DNA of 21,853 nucleotides, taken from positions 1 to 21,853 of the forward strand of contig JBMZCV010000077.1 of NCBI GenBank assembly GCA_049613665.1. Direction: 5' to 3'. Each line of letters opens with the position of its first letter. Position 1 is the first letter of the stretch. Origin of the DNA: JBMZCV01 sp049613665 (GTDB taxonomy: Bacteria; Bacteroidota; Bacteroidia; Chitinophagales; UBA2359). Positions 1-7,115 of this stretch are shown one piece after another. The position numbers and the translations under genes were made by a program. The notes under the pieces were generated by a model that saw only the letters and a list, made by a program, of their open reading frames with translations, was not told where the DNA came from and did not search any database.

Positions 1-127
1 TTTGCATGAAGTCTAATTTCTGTAAAAATCACCAAATGATTTCACTTTGAACCTTGAATTCAATAAGTAAAACTCTAAAAATGCTAAAAAAATTCCTTGC
101 TTTCGTTTTTTTCTAAAAAAAAGATTT

Positions 128-847
128 TCACACATAACTTGCATCAAATAAATTGGCAAAATGTCTTTTTAAATGCCCTTTTACAATTTCAACATCAACT
201 TTTTCGACACCAAGCTCTTTATTCAATGATGTTACGCCTTTGTCGGTAATGCCACAAGGAACGATATTTCCAAAATACGACAAATCTGTATTGACATTAA
301 ATGCCCAGCCGTGCATCGTTACCCAACGACTACACCGAATGCCCATAGCACAGATTTTGCGAGCCTTGCTAGGATTATCGCCATCAATCCAAACTCCTGT
401 CGCACCTTTTACTCTTCCTCCTTCAATTCTATATTCCGCCAAAGTCAAAATAATACATTCCTCCAACAAACGCATAAATTTGTGAATATCCGTAAAAAAG
501 TGATGCAAATCTAAAATCGGATAACCCACGATTTGTCCAGGGCCATGATAGGTAATATCGCCACCTCGATTAATTTTATAAAATTGAATATTGTTATTTT
601 TTAAGCCTTTCTCATTCAATAATAAATGGTGTATTGAGCCACTTTTCCCTAAAGTATATACATGAGGGTGGCTGCAAAAAAACAAATAGTTAGGTGTTGT
701 AAGTTGTTGATTTTCAGGTAGTTTACGATTAGCTATTTTTTTATCTATAATAGCACGATAATGAGTTTCTTGATAATCCCAACAGGCCTTGAAATCTATC
801 AAAGCTAAATCCTTGAATATAATTTGTCGCTGACTGTTTTGATACAT
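128..847 (-). CDS. lipB: Octanoyl-[acyl carrier protein]:protein N-octanoyltransferase LipB
   Basis: Transfers the octanoyl group from octanoyl-ACP to the lipoyl domains of 2-oxoacid dehydrogenases and the glycine cleavage H protein; this is the first step of endogenous lipoate synthesis in the cytoplasm, with LipA acting next. The 239-aa product carries the family signature RGGDITYHGPGQ at residues 94-105, the catalytic lysine in ARKICAMGI (K164) and the catalytic cysteine in IVPCGI (C198). Length and motif order are normal for full-length LipB. It stands alone on the minus strand, divergent from the DUF72 gene; lipA is not in the window. The ATG at 847 is the only sensible start, and a Bacteroidota-type -7 box lies about 65 bp upstream. 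Confidence 0.96.
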   Translation of the reverse strand: MYQNSQRQIIFKDLALIDFKACWDYQETHYRAIIDKKIANRKLPENQQLTTPNYLFFCSHPHVYTLGKSGSIHHLLLNEKGLKNNNIQFYKINRGGDITYHGPGQIVGYPILDLHHFFTDIHKFMRLLEECIILTLAEYRIEGGRVKGATGVWIDGDNPSKARKICAMGIRCSRWVTMHGWAFNVNTDLSYFGNIVPCGITDKGVTSLNKELGVEKVDVEIVKGHLKRHFANLFDASYV

Positions 848-912
848 AAAAACGAAATTATTTAATATTTGTAGTTTGTTTTTTTACTGCTTACTTTTCT
901 ATTTTCAAACGA

Positions 913-920
913 CAAAACTA
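913..920 (-). promoter_or_regulatory. Candidate -7 promoter box for lipB
   Basis: On the minus strand these bases read TAGTTTTG, an exact match to the Bacteroidota -7 consensus TAnnTTTG. Transcription would start near 906, leaving a leader of about 60 nt before the ATG at 847. I see no clear TTG -33 element at the right distance, so this is tentative. Confidence 0.35.
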
Positions 921-1124
921 CATCTTTTTTGAATAAAAAGAGAAAAAAGTAAAATTTAAGTATCAAAATATGTTGTATAAAATTTGGTAAACAGCAACTT
1001 TAACAATATCTTGCCTTATCAAAAAAGCGTTTAATTTTTGGCATTTTATGTTTTGAAAATCGTGTTTTTTTTATGCTCTAACAATTTTGACTAACACATT
1101 TCTTGTCACTTAAATAACAAATCA

Positions 1125-2009
1125 ATGGCACTCGAAAAATATTATTTAGGCGGTCCTATTTGGGCAAACAAAGACTGGCAAGGAACACTTTTTACTCGAA
1201 AAGCTAAAGCCAAAGACTTTTTGAAACAGTATGCTCAAATATTCAATACCGTTGAGGGAAGTGGTACATTTTATGTGTTGCCAAGTTTAAAAATGCTCAC
1301 AAAATGGAATGAAGATACGCCTTCTCATTTTCGTTTTACATTCAAATTTTCGAGAGAAATCACACATCTACGTCATTTGCGAAATGTTGCAGGCGAAACC
1401 TATCAATTTTTCAAAACCATGCAGCCTATTTCACATAAAGTAGGTTCTTTTTTTTTGCAGCTACCGCCTTCGTTCAATGCTCATTACCTGCCAAACTTAG
1501 CACGGTTTTTGCCTACTTTATCAAAAGACTTTAACTATGCAGTAGAAGTAAGACATCTCGATTTTTTTAGAAATAAAGATAATCAAAACCGCTTAAATGA
1601 TTTGCTCATAAAACACAATATGGATAGAGCTATTTTTGATACCACTGTTTTGCATAATATACAAAACTCTGATAATCAAGAAATTATAATCGCTCAAGGC
1701 AAAAAGCCAAAAATGCCACGACATTTAATTGCAACTGCTCAACAACCATTTTTGCGTTATGTAGGCTATCAAAAGGCAGAAGAAAACCGAATAGCTTTGC
1801 AACCAATTGTAAAAGAAATAGCAGCATATATAGCAAACGATAAAAAACCTTATGTATTTATGCATACGGCTGGCGATCGTTTTGCACCAGAATTGTGCCG
1901 ACTTTTTCACGAACTTTTGCAAGCAGAACTACCAACTATTCAGCTAGGAAAAATGCCTGCTTTTTTGGGCGAAAAAGAACGAAAAACAGGGCAAATCAAC
2001 TTGTTTTAG
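1125..2009 (+). CDS. DUF72 family protein (YecE-like)
   Basis: A 294-aa cytoplasmic protein of the DUF72 family, a TIM-barrel-like fold whose biochemical role is not established. Family features seen here are GSGTFYVLPS (46-54 region, where many members have a short ExNxTFY-type motif), the FTFKFSREITH segment (71-81), LPPSF (113-117), the AVEVRH strand (139-144) and the C-terminal MHTAGDRFAPELC segment. Length fits the family. It starts at an ATG 277 bp from the divergent lipB and ends 102 bp before the next gene, with a possible weak terminator in between. The family assignment is firm; no function is proposed. Confidence 0.85.
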   Translation: MALEKYYLGGPIWANKDWQGTLFTRKAKAKDFLKQYAQIFNTVEGSGTFYVLPSLKMLTKWNEDTPSHFRFTFKFSREITHLRHLRNVAGETYQFFKTMQPISHKVGSFFLQLPPSFNAHYLPNLARFLPTLSKDFNYAVEVRHLDFFRNKDNQNRLNDLLIKHNMDRAIFDTTVLHNIQNSDNQEIIIAQGKKPKMPRHLIATAQQPFLRYVGYQKAEENRIALQPIVKEIAAYIANDKKPYVFMHTAGDRFAPELCRLFHELLQAELPTIQLGKMPAFLGEKERKTGQINLF

Positions 2010-2011
2010 GT

Positions 2012-2028
2012 ATCAAGTTTTGCTTGAT
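2012..2028 (+). terminator. Weak candidate terminator after the DUF72 gene
   Basis: ATCAAG and CTTGAT flank a 5-nt loop directly after the DUF72 stop codon, followed by a T-rich run (TTATTTCTATTTT). The stem is only 6 bp and AT-rich, so it is a weak intrinsic terminator at best. Confidence 0.4.
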
Positions 2029-2111
2029 TTATTTCTATTTTATATGCAAAATATTTTTTTAAGTGTCAAAAATATACTGCTAAAAATTATCAAAAAATAA
2101 AATATATCAAA

Positions 2112-2549
2112 ATGAAAAACTTTTTTATTGTCGGCTTTTTGCTACTAATCACGAATATTGCTTTTGCTCAAAAAGAATTGCAAAGCATTGATGAAGTAAA
2201 TAGAATGTGCGATATGATAGCCCAAAGCATTGGACAAGGGCAAAATGAACGTGCGATGGGCATGATTGCCGATGGTATGAAAACTCGAAAAAAAAGCAAG
2301 GATAGTCCAAATATCGACTTGAAAGGCTTATTTTCATTTCTGAAAGAATCGGAAAAAAGTTATGGCAAATTGCAAGGTTCACAACTAGGAAAAGAAGAAA
2401 AAGCGGGCGATTTTTTGGTGCGTTATACCTACGGAATTTTGTATGACGAAAAACCAATATGGATAAGTTTCACTTATTATAAATCCTTGAAAATGTACGG
2501 TTTGCATCAAGTAACATGGGGCGAAAACATCGAAAAATTGTTAGACTAA
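2112..2549 (+). CDS. Small secreted protein of unknown function
   Basis: A 145-aa protein I do not recognise. The N-terminus is a clear Sec signal peptide: a lysine, a hydrophobic stretch (FFIVGFLLLITNIAF) and a likely signal peptidase I site after AFA, near residue 20. The mature part (about 125 aa) is mixed charged and polar, begins with a helical segment (SIDEVNRMCDMIAQSI) and ends in beta-like strands (KPIWISFTYYKSL), so it is probably a small alpha+beta periplasmic domain. There is no lipobox and no further membrane segment. It lies between the DUF72 and msrA genes on the same strand with gaps over 100 bp, so an operon is not evident. An unbroken frame and a proper signal peptide support a real gene. 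Confidence 0.75.
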   Translation: MKNFFIVGFLLLITNIAFAQKELQSIDEVNRMCDMIAQSIGQGQNERAMGMIADGMKTRKKSKDSPNIDLKGLFSFLKESEKSYGKLQGSQLGKEEKAGDFLVRYTYGILYDEKPIWISFTYYKSLKMYGLHQVTWGENIEKLLD

Positions 2550-2698
2550 ACCTTTGCTAATGCTGAATAATTGCAGAAAATCTTAAAAAAGCTTAAAGTA
2601 CAAAAATATGTAAGCTAAATGACAAACAACAAGACATAAAAAGGGTTTATTAATTGATAGCAATTTTGCTGTTTTAAGTGTTTTAATCATTAATTTTT

Positions 2699-3364
2699 AT
2701 GCCATATTTTTTGTGCTATTCGTGGATATTTGCTTTCTTTATGCTAAATGGATGTCCACAACAAAAAAGTGAAAATAATTTTCAAACTCAAAAACAAGAA
2801 AAAAAAGAAATGGAAAAATCAAATCAATTAGCTGACGGCCTCGAATTAGCAACTTTTGGTGCAGGTTGTTTTTGGTGCGTCGAGGCTATTTTTCAAGAAT
2901 TGCAAGGCGTAAGCAAAGTAATTTCGGGATATACGGGCGGTAGCATAAAAAATCCTTCCTACAAAGAAGTATGTAATGGAACAACAGGACATGCCGAAGT
3001 TGCTCAAATCACGTTTGACCCAAATGTTGTGAGCTACGAAACTTTGTTAGAAGTGTTTTGGACAACACACGACCCTACAACTCTAAATCGACAGGGGGCA
3101 GATGTAGGCACACAATATCGCTCGGCAATTTATTTTCATAATGAAACGCAAAAACAAGTAGCTGAAAAATCAAAAGCTACTGTTGCTGCCGAGCTTTGGA
3201 GCAACCCAATTGTAACAGAAATTAGTCCAATAGGCGATTTTTATGCTGCTGAAGATTACCACCAAGATTATTACAGTTTAAATACTGAATATGGCTATTG
3301 CAAGGTAGTAATTAATCCTAAATTGGTTAAATTTAGAAAAAGATTTAAAGATAAGCTAAAGTAA
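2699..3364 (+). CDS. msrA: Peptide-methionine (S)-S-oxide reductase MsrA, probable lipoprotein form
   Basis: Reduces methionine-S-sulfoxide in proteins and free methionine, a repair step after oxidative damage. The core begins with FGAGCFWCVEAIF; GCFWC is at residues 56-60 and C57 is the catalytic cysteine. The other family blocks follow in order: SGYTGG, GHAEV, the YRSAIY region, and AEDYHQDY. A C-terminal cysteine in EYGYCKVV may act in recycling. Before the domain is an export-like N-terminus with a hydrophobic stretch and LNGC at 16-19, which fits a lipobox, so the enzyme is probably an envelope lipoprotein. An alternative ATG at M38 would give a cytoplasmic form; I prefer the first ATG because the lipobox and a charged linker precede the domain. 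No msrB is adjacent. Confidence 0.93.
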   Translation: MPYFLCYSWIFAFFMLNGCPQQKSENNFQTQKQEKKEMEKSNQLADGLELATFGAGCFWCVEAIFQELQGVSKVISGYTGGSIKNPSYKEVCNGTTGHAEVAQITFDPNVVSYETLLEVFWTTHDPTTLNRQGADVGTQYRSAIYFHNETQKQVAEKSKATVAAELWSNPIVTEISPIGDFYAAEDYHQDYYSLNTEYGYCKVVINPKLVKFRKRFKDKLK

Positions 3365-3425
3365 AAATAAGTTTTTTTTAATTTATATAAAACAAAAACT
3401 TTGTAATAAATAACAAATTCTATTT

Positions 3426-3528
3426 AAGTAGTCGGACAGATTTATTCTGCAAATTGTGAAAACTAACATGCTGAATATCAATGCGTTAGCAACTGAACGA
3501 CCTTTATTAAATAGTGCTTGGCACTTAT
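3426..3528 (+). repeat. Dispersed repeat R1, copy A
   Basis: About 100 bp of non-coding sequence that aligns along its length with 6254-6352 (same strand) and with the reverse complement of 16087-16190. Shared blocks are AAGTAGTC at the left, a core with CTAAC (3463-3467) and GTTAG (3485-3489) in inverted orientation, and a right end TTAAATAGTGCTTGGCACTT. Comparing copies suggests an ancestral hairpin in the core. This copy lies just upstream of the MORN-repeat lipoprotein gene. Confidence 0.7.
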
Positions 3529-3560
3529 TGCAAGGTTTTTCTATATTAAAATAACATTTA

Positions 3561-4205
3561 GTGAAAAAATACATACTATTATTTTCGTTTTTATTGGCTG
3601 TTTCATGCCAACCAACAGAAGAAGTATCAAAGTTGGCAGACCCAAACTTAATAACAAGCGATTTTCGTGTAGGAAGATATGAAAATGTCCAATTTTTGAA
3701 AGAACCTTTGCTGGATAGTCGATTGGAAAAACGCTATAAGTCAAATAATGACAAGGCTTTTATCGAATATGTCGAAAAGTATCACAGTAACGGCAAGATT
3801 CTTTCTAAAGGTTTTTATAGAAATGGAAAGCAAGATGGCGTATGCAAATATTGGTTTAAAGATGGTAAGCCTTCGGGTGAGTATGTTTATAAATATGGAG
3901 AGCCAGATGATGACTGGAAAGAATGGTACGAAAATGGGCAAATCAAATCAGTAACACATTACAAAGATGGCTGGCAAGACAAAGATTGGACGATTTGGTT
4001 TGAAAATGGCAATAAAAGCGAAACTATTACTTATAAAAATGGTTTGCGAATAGGCGACTTGCGACGCTGGCACGAAAACGGACAATTGCGACTAGAAGGG
4101 CAATACGACTATGGCAATCAACACGGCATTTGGAAAGAATATAAAGCAGATGGCAGTTTGAAAGATTCTTTGCGATATGAATATGGCGAGCTTATAGAAA
4201 AGTAA
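3561..4205 (+). CDS. MORN-repeat (YwqK-type) lipoprotein
   Basis: A 214-aa protein with a lipoprotein signal peptide (a lysine pair, a hydrophobic stretch and the cleavage motif AVSC with C16 as the lipidated cysteine), so it should be anchored in the envelope. From about residue 72 it holds a run of tandem MORN_2-type repeats of roughly 22 residues, each around a core such as YHSNGK, WYENGQ, WFENGN and WHENGQ followed by a turn. Databases often label this family 'toxin-antitoxin system YwqK family antitoxin', but I see no partner toxin, so I do not infer that role. The start is GTG at 3561; this is chosen because the signal peptide begins exactly there. The downstream gene is convergent. Confidence 0.85.
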   Translation: MKKYILLFSFLLAVSCQPTEEVSKLADPNLITSDFRVGRYENVQFLKEPLLDSRLEKRYKSNNDKAFIEYVEKYHSNGKILSKGFYRNGKQDGVCKYWFKDGKPSGEYVYKYGEPDDDWKEWYENGQIKSVTHYKDGWQDKDWTIWFENGNKSETITYKNGLRIGDLRRWHENGQLRLEGQYDYGNQHGIWKEYKADGSLKDSLRYEYGELIEK

Positions 4206-4258
4206 AAAATATGATTTAAATAAAAAACTTATTGGTTTTATTCACACTTATAAAGTAG

Positions 4259-4915
4259 CTAGTCTAATTTTACAAGTCCTGTTTTTACAGCATATAAAAT
4301 GAGTTCGGAAGCAGACTTCACATTTAGCTTTTTCATAATATTTCGTCTATGAGTATATATCGTATGGTGGCTCAAAAACAATTTTTTGCTTATTTCTTTA
4401 GTTGTTATTCCTTGTGCAATAAGCTCGACAACTTCTAGTTCTCTGGCTGTCAAAGCAGAAGGTGCACAGTTGGCAAAAGTATCTGTGTTCGACAAGTGTT
4501 TTTCTAAAATAATATCTAAAACTTTGTTGCAAAAAAACCTTTCGCCACGATTCGCAGCATAAATAGCACTAATTATTTCGGATTTATCGCAAGATTTCGT
4601 CAAAAAGGCGTTTGTTCCTGCACTTATAGCTTGTAAGATGTGTTGCTTATTATCGTCAGATGAAATAACAAGAACTTGACTTTTTGGTGATATCGTCTTT
4701 ATCAAAGAAATATTATCAATACAAAAATTCTTTTTGGTCGTATGATAATCTATAATCACAACATTTGGCTGATATTTTTCTACGGCTTTCGACAACGCAT
4801 CACTATTAGTTGCTTCTGCCACTACGCTAATATCGTTTTTTTGCTGTAACAAATGCTTTAAGCCTACTCGTATCAAGTATTGCTCATCTGCCAAAACGAT
4901 GCTAATATTTTGCAT
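4259..4915 (-). CDS. LuxR/NarL-type response regulator
   Basis: A 218-aa two-component response regulator. The receiver domain (1-120) has the acidic pair D10/E11, the phosphoacceptor D56 in VVIIDYH, S85/S86 at the Thr/Ser switch position and K107 in FLTKS. The C-terminal domain (about 154-216) is a LuxR/GerE helix-turn-helix: LTARELEVVELIAQG, then TTKEISKKLFLS and HTIYTHRRNIMKKL. All key receiver residues are present, so it should be phosphorylatable, but no histidine kinase is nearby and it is an orphan here. It is convergent with the MORN lipoprotein gene and divergent from the psi-like/rdgB pair. A perfect palindrome just upstream (4958-4980) could be an autoregulatory operator. Targets are unknown. 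Confidence 0.93.
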   Translation of the reverse strand: MQNISIVLADEQYLIRVGLKHLLQQKNDISVVAEATNSDALSKAVEKYQPNVVIIDYHTTKKNFCIDNISLIKTISPKSQVLVISSDDNKQHILQAISAGTNAFLTKSCDKSEIISAIYAANRGERFFCNKVLDIILEKHLSNTDTFANCAPSALTARELEVVELIAQGITTKEISKKLFLSHHTIYTHRRNIMKKLNVKSASELILYAVKTGLVKLD

Positions 4916-4957
4916 AAATAATAATCATTAAATGAAAAAGTGTGAAGTATAAAACAC

Positions 4958-4980
4958 TTATTTAGAATAATTCTAAATAA
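4958..4980. promoter_or_regulatory. 23-bp perfect palindrome, candidate operator
   Basis: Arms TTATTTAGAAT (4958-4968) and ATTCTAAATAA (4970-4980) are exact reverse complements around a single central A. The site lies 43 bp upstream of the response regulator ATG and would cover the predicted transcription start just downstream of the -7 box at 4983-4990. Its position and symmetry suit a dimeric repressor or autoregulator site; with no U-tract it is not a terminator. Confidence 0.55.
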
Positions 4981-4982
4981 TA

Positions 4983-4990
4983 CAAAAGTA
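4983..4990 (-). promoter_or_regulatory. Candidate -7 promoter box for the response regulator gene
   Basis: On the minus strand the bases read TACTTTTG, an exact match to TAnnTTTG. Transcription would begin near 4976, inside the palindrome. No good -33 TTG is seen at normal spacing. Confidence 0.4.
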
Positions 4991-5008
4991 AGTATAAAAA
5001 AAGTCTTT

Positions 5009-5042
5009 TTTGATATTTTGATACAAAATGTACTTATTTTTG
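5009..5042 (+). promoter_or_regulatory. Candidate promoter for the psi-like/rdgB pair
   Basis: A TTTG at 5009-5012 (-33 type) lies 22 bp before TATTTTTG at 5035-5042, an exact TAnnTTTG -7 box. The start site would be near 5049, just before the ATG at 5075. This is the only promoter in the window with both elements at acceptable spacing, and it argues against translation starting at the TTG at 5018. Confidence 0.5.
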
Positions 5043-5074
5043 ACAAATTCCTTCAAAACAAAACCTACAACAAT

Positions 5075-5524
5075 ATGAAACTGAACAGATTAGGAGCAAG
5101 CAAGTTTTTCGATGAAAATTTGTATGCCATAAATGACTTTCCAATAGCAGCACAACAGCAAACTATTGAAGCCGTTGTCGTATATAAAAATACCATCAAT
5201 GAATTGCCTCAAAATGAAAAAGAGTTGTTGCAAAATATATTAAAAGCTATTGGTTTTAGCCTAGAAAAAGTGGTGTTGGTAAATGTAGAAGCAGGAAATA
5301 TTAAAAATTTTGCACACATAAAAGAAGTATTCAAGCCCAAATATTTTATTGGTTTTGGCGTATTGCGAACCGATATTGGGCTAAATATTGATTTGAAAGG
5401 TTATAAACCTACTGAATTTAATGGTGTTTCTCTGCTTGTTGCTCACAAATTGAGCGATATTGAAGGCAATAAAAAACGGAAGTTAATACTTTGGAAATGT
5501 TTAAAGCACATGTTTAACATTTAA
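5075..5524 (+). CDS. Small cytoplasmic protein, possibly DNA polymerase III psi-like
   Basis: A 149-aa soluble protein starting at the ATG at 5075 (KLNRLGASKFF follows). The frame is open back to a TTG at 5018, but that codon lies upstream of the predicted transcription start. The layout resembles the psi (HolD) subunit of the polymerase III clamp loader: a short N-terminal segment with LG followed by aromatics, a strand VVVYK, then LPQNEKELLQNILKAIGFS, a second strand VVLVN, a third strand YFIGFGV, and a C-terminal LILWKCLKHMF resembling the LW segment of psi. This is a fold-level impression only; no catalytic motif is visible. The 62-bp gap to rdgB and the shared strand suggest co-transcription. 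The gene is real; the function is a guess. Confidence 0.7.
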   Translation: MKLNRLGASKFFDENLYAINDFPIAAQQQTIEAVVVYKNTINELPQNEKELLQNILKAIGFSLEKVVLVNVEAGNIKNFAHIKEVFKPKYFIGFGVLRTDIGLNIDLKGYKPTEFNGVSLLVAHKLSDIEGNKKRKLILWKCLKHMFNI

Positions 5525-5586
5525 TCCATAGAAATTTAGCTAAAAAATTATCATAACGTAAATAATTACATAAAATATAAATAAAC

Positions 5587-6171
5587 ATGAAAATTGTTTT
5601 TGCAACCAATAATCCCTACAAATTAAAAGAAGTCAAAAGATTGTTGTTATCGTCTAACTATCAGATTGTCAGCTTAAAAGACATAGGTTTTTTTGATGAT
5701 ATTCCAGAACCTCACGATACATTGGAAGCTAATGCACTCGAAAAAGCACGCACGATACACCAAAAATTTGGCATCAATTGTTTTTCGGAAGATACAGGCT
5801 TGGAAGTAACTGCTCTCAATAATGCTCCTGGAGTTTATTCGGCACGCTATGCAGGTGAGCAAAAGTCTAGTGAAAACAATATGGATTTGTTGTTGAAAAA
5901 CTTGGAGAAGCACGAAGACCGAACTGCTCAATTTCGAACAGTTGTTGCACTTATTTTGGATAAAAAAGAGTACTTATTTGAAGGAATCGTAAAAGGCAAC
6001 ATTTTATTTGAACGACAAGGTACAGATGGCTTTGGCTATGATGCTATTTTTCAAGCAATAGGCTATCAACAAAGTTTCGCTGAAATAACAGCAGACGAAA
6101 AAAATGCAATTAGTCATAGAGGAAAAGCTATTGAAAAACTTATTCATTTTTTACAAACACAACAATTATAA
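5587..6171 (+). CDS. rdgB: XTP/dITP pyrophosphatase (RdgB/HAM1 family)
   Basis: Hydrolyses non-canonical purine nucleoside triphosphates (dITP, XTP, ITP) to the monophosphate and pyrophosphate, keeping deaminated purines out of DNA and RNA. The 194-aa cytoplasmic protein has every family block: the N-terminal TNNPYKLKE (7-15) that binds triphosphate, FSEDTGLEV with the catalytic D69, APGVYSARYAG (80-90), GTDGFGYDAIF (145-155) that holds the base and metal site, and SHRGKA (176-181). Length is typical. It begins at ATG 5587, 62 bp after the upstream small gene, and is followed by a 362-bp gap that holds a copy of repeat R1. Confidence 0.96.
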   Translation: MKIVFATNNPYKLKEVKRLLLSSNYQIVSLKDIGFFDDIPEPHDTLEANALEKARTIHQKFGINCFSEDTGLEVTALNNAPGVYSARYAGEQKSSENNMDLLLKNLEKHEDRTAQFRTVVALILDKKEYLFEGIVKGNILFERQGTDGFGYDAIFQAIGYQQSFAEITADEKNAISHRGKAIEKLIHFLQTQQL

Positions 6172-6253
6172 ACATAACAAAAATAGTTTTTATATAGATA
6201 TTTACTTATTGTTTTTTTGTATGTAGAAATCTATTATTGTTGTCAAAATGAGT

Positions 6254-6352
6254 AAGTAGTCAAATAAATTTATCCTACAAATCATGGAAGTTTACACACT
6301 TAAATTCAAGCTATTAGCATAAACTCTTATGATTAAATAATAATTGACACTT
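6254..6352 (+). repeat. Dispersed repeat R1, copy B
   Basis: This aligns nearly without gaps to copy A at 3426-3528: both open with AAGTAGTC, share the TTTAT-C-T-CAAAT stretch, and close with TTAAATAATAATTGACACTT here versus TTAAATAGTGCTTGGCACTT in copy A. The inverted repeat of the core is more decayed here. It sits between rdgB and the ECF sigma gene, same orientation as copy A. Confidence 0.6.
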
Positions 6353-6428
6353 AAAAAAGAAAAAAGTTTAAAAAAATTAAGGAATCAAAGACATGTCTGT
6401 ATCTAAGTAGTGAAAGCTTAATGAAACA

Positions 6429-6436
6429 TATATTTG
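6429..6436 (+). promoter_or_regulatory. Candidate -7 promoter box for the ECF/anti-sigma pair
   Basis: TATATTTG matches TAnnTTTG exactly and would give a leader of about 90 nt before the ATG at 6534. No TTG -33 element is apparent; if the gene is autoregulated its ECF promoter could look different. The palindrome AGACATGTCT ends 30 bp upstream. Confidence 0.3.
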
Positions 6437-6533
6437 CAAGCTATTTAAATGTTATCCTTTGGCTTGAAAAAGCATCAACTTAACAAAAAAAACAATCTAT
6501 TGAACCGCAATTCACTTAGGCAATCTTAACTTT

Positions 6534-7112
6534 ATGAAAAAAGATTCAAACTATAAATTTAATGAATTTTATACCAAATATCGTCATTTAGTATTTCTTT
6601 CATGTTTAAATTATCTAAGAAACATAGAAAAAAGTGAAGATATGACAGCCGATATTTTCAGAGAATTTTGGGAAAAGCCCCAAAAACTAGAAAAAGTACA
6701 ACATCTTGAAGCTTGGCTTCCTGTTTTTACAAGAAATAAATGCTTTCGTTTTTTGCAAAATCAAAAACGAGACAAAAGCAAGTTTGATGATTATTTTGTA
6801 TATCGACAAACCAATTCGATTAGTAATGATTTAGAATTTAACTTTACCTTAATACATGAACAACATCAGGAACAAAACAAGATGTTGCAAGGTCTTGAAA
6901 AAGCTTTATCTAGTTTAAGACACAATCATCGCACTTGTATTAGCCTGCATTATTTAAAAAATAAAAGTTATCAGGAGATTATGACTATTACAAAATTTAC
7001 TTTCAAACAAGTAGATAATTTTTTGTACTATGGCAAAAAAAAGTTAGTGCAAAAATTGCAAGAAGATGGCTGGGAGCATGGAGATTTTAAACAACTTTTT
7101 AACAACGATTAA
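6534..7112 (+). CDS. ECF-type RNA polymerase sigma factor (first of two)
   Basis: A 192-aa sigma-70 family ECF factor. Region 2 covers about residues 8-80, with YTKYRHLVFLSCLNYLRN, the acidic helix EKSEDMTADIFREFW and LEAWLPVFTRNKCFRFLQNQ. Region 4 covers about 115-180, with LSSLRHNHRTCISLHYL, SYQEIMTITKFT and the recognition-helix segment KQVDNFLYYGKKKLVQKL. Regions 1 and 3 are missing, as in all ECF factors. The region 4 helix-turn-helix is fairly diverged, suggesting a specialised promoter set. Only 3 bp separate its stop from the ATG of a zinc-finger protein, the usual sigma/anti-sigma arrangement, so the two should be co-expressed and the neighbour should control it. Confidence 0.9.
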   Translation: MKKDSNYKFNEFYTKYRHLVFLSCLNYLRNIEKSEDMTADIFREFWEKPQKLEKVQHLEAWLPVFTRNKCFRFLQNQKRDKSKFDDYFVYRQTNSISNDLEFNFTLIHEQHQEQNKMLQGLEKALSSLRHNHRTCISLHYLKNKSYQEIMTITKFTFKQVDNFLYYGKKKLVQKLQEDGWEHGDFKQLFNND

Positions 7113-7115
7113 GAT

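Larger units (their letters stand above)
6172..6533. other. Intergenic region with repeat R1 copy B and an upstream region for the ECF gene
   Basis: There is no gene in these 362 bp. They contain R1 copy B (6254-6352), a 10-bp perfect palindrome AGACATGTCT (6389-6398), and a TAnnTTTG-type box at 6429-6436 that may serve the sigma factor gene. The rest is AT-rich with no further pattern I can support. Confidence 0.6.

Noticed and set aside
3561..4205. Toxin-antitoxin module suggested by the YwqK family name
   Set aside because: The protein is a lipoprotein with MORN-type repeats and no small toxin gene adjoins it.
5018..5074. TTG start extending the psi-like protein by 19 residues
   Set aside because: The TTG lies between the -33 and -7 elements of the likely promoter, so it would not be transcribed; the ATG at 5075 fits better.
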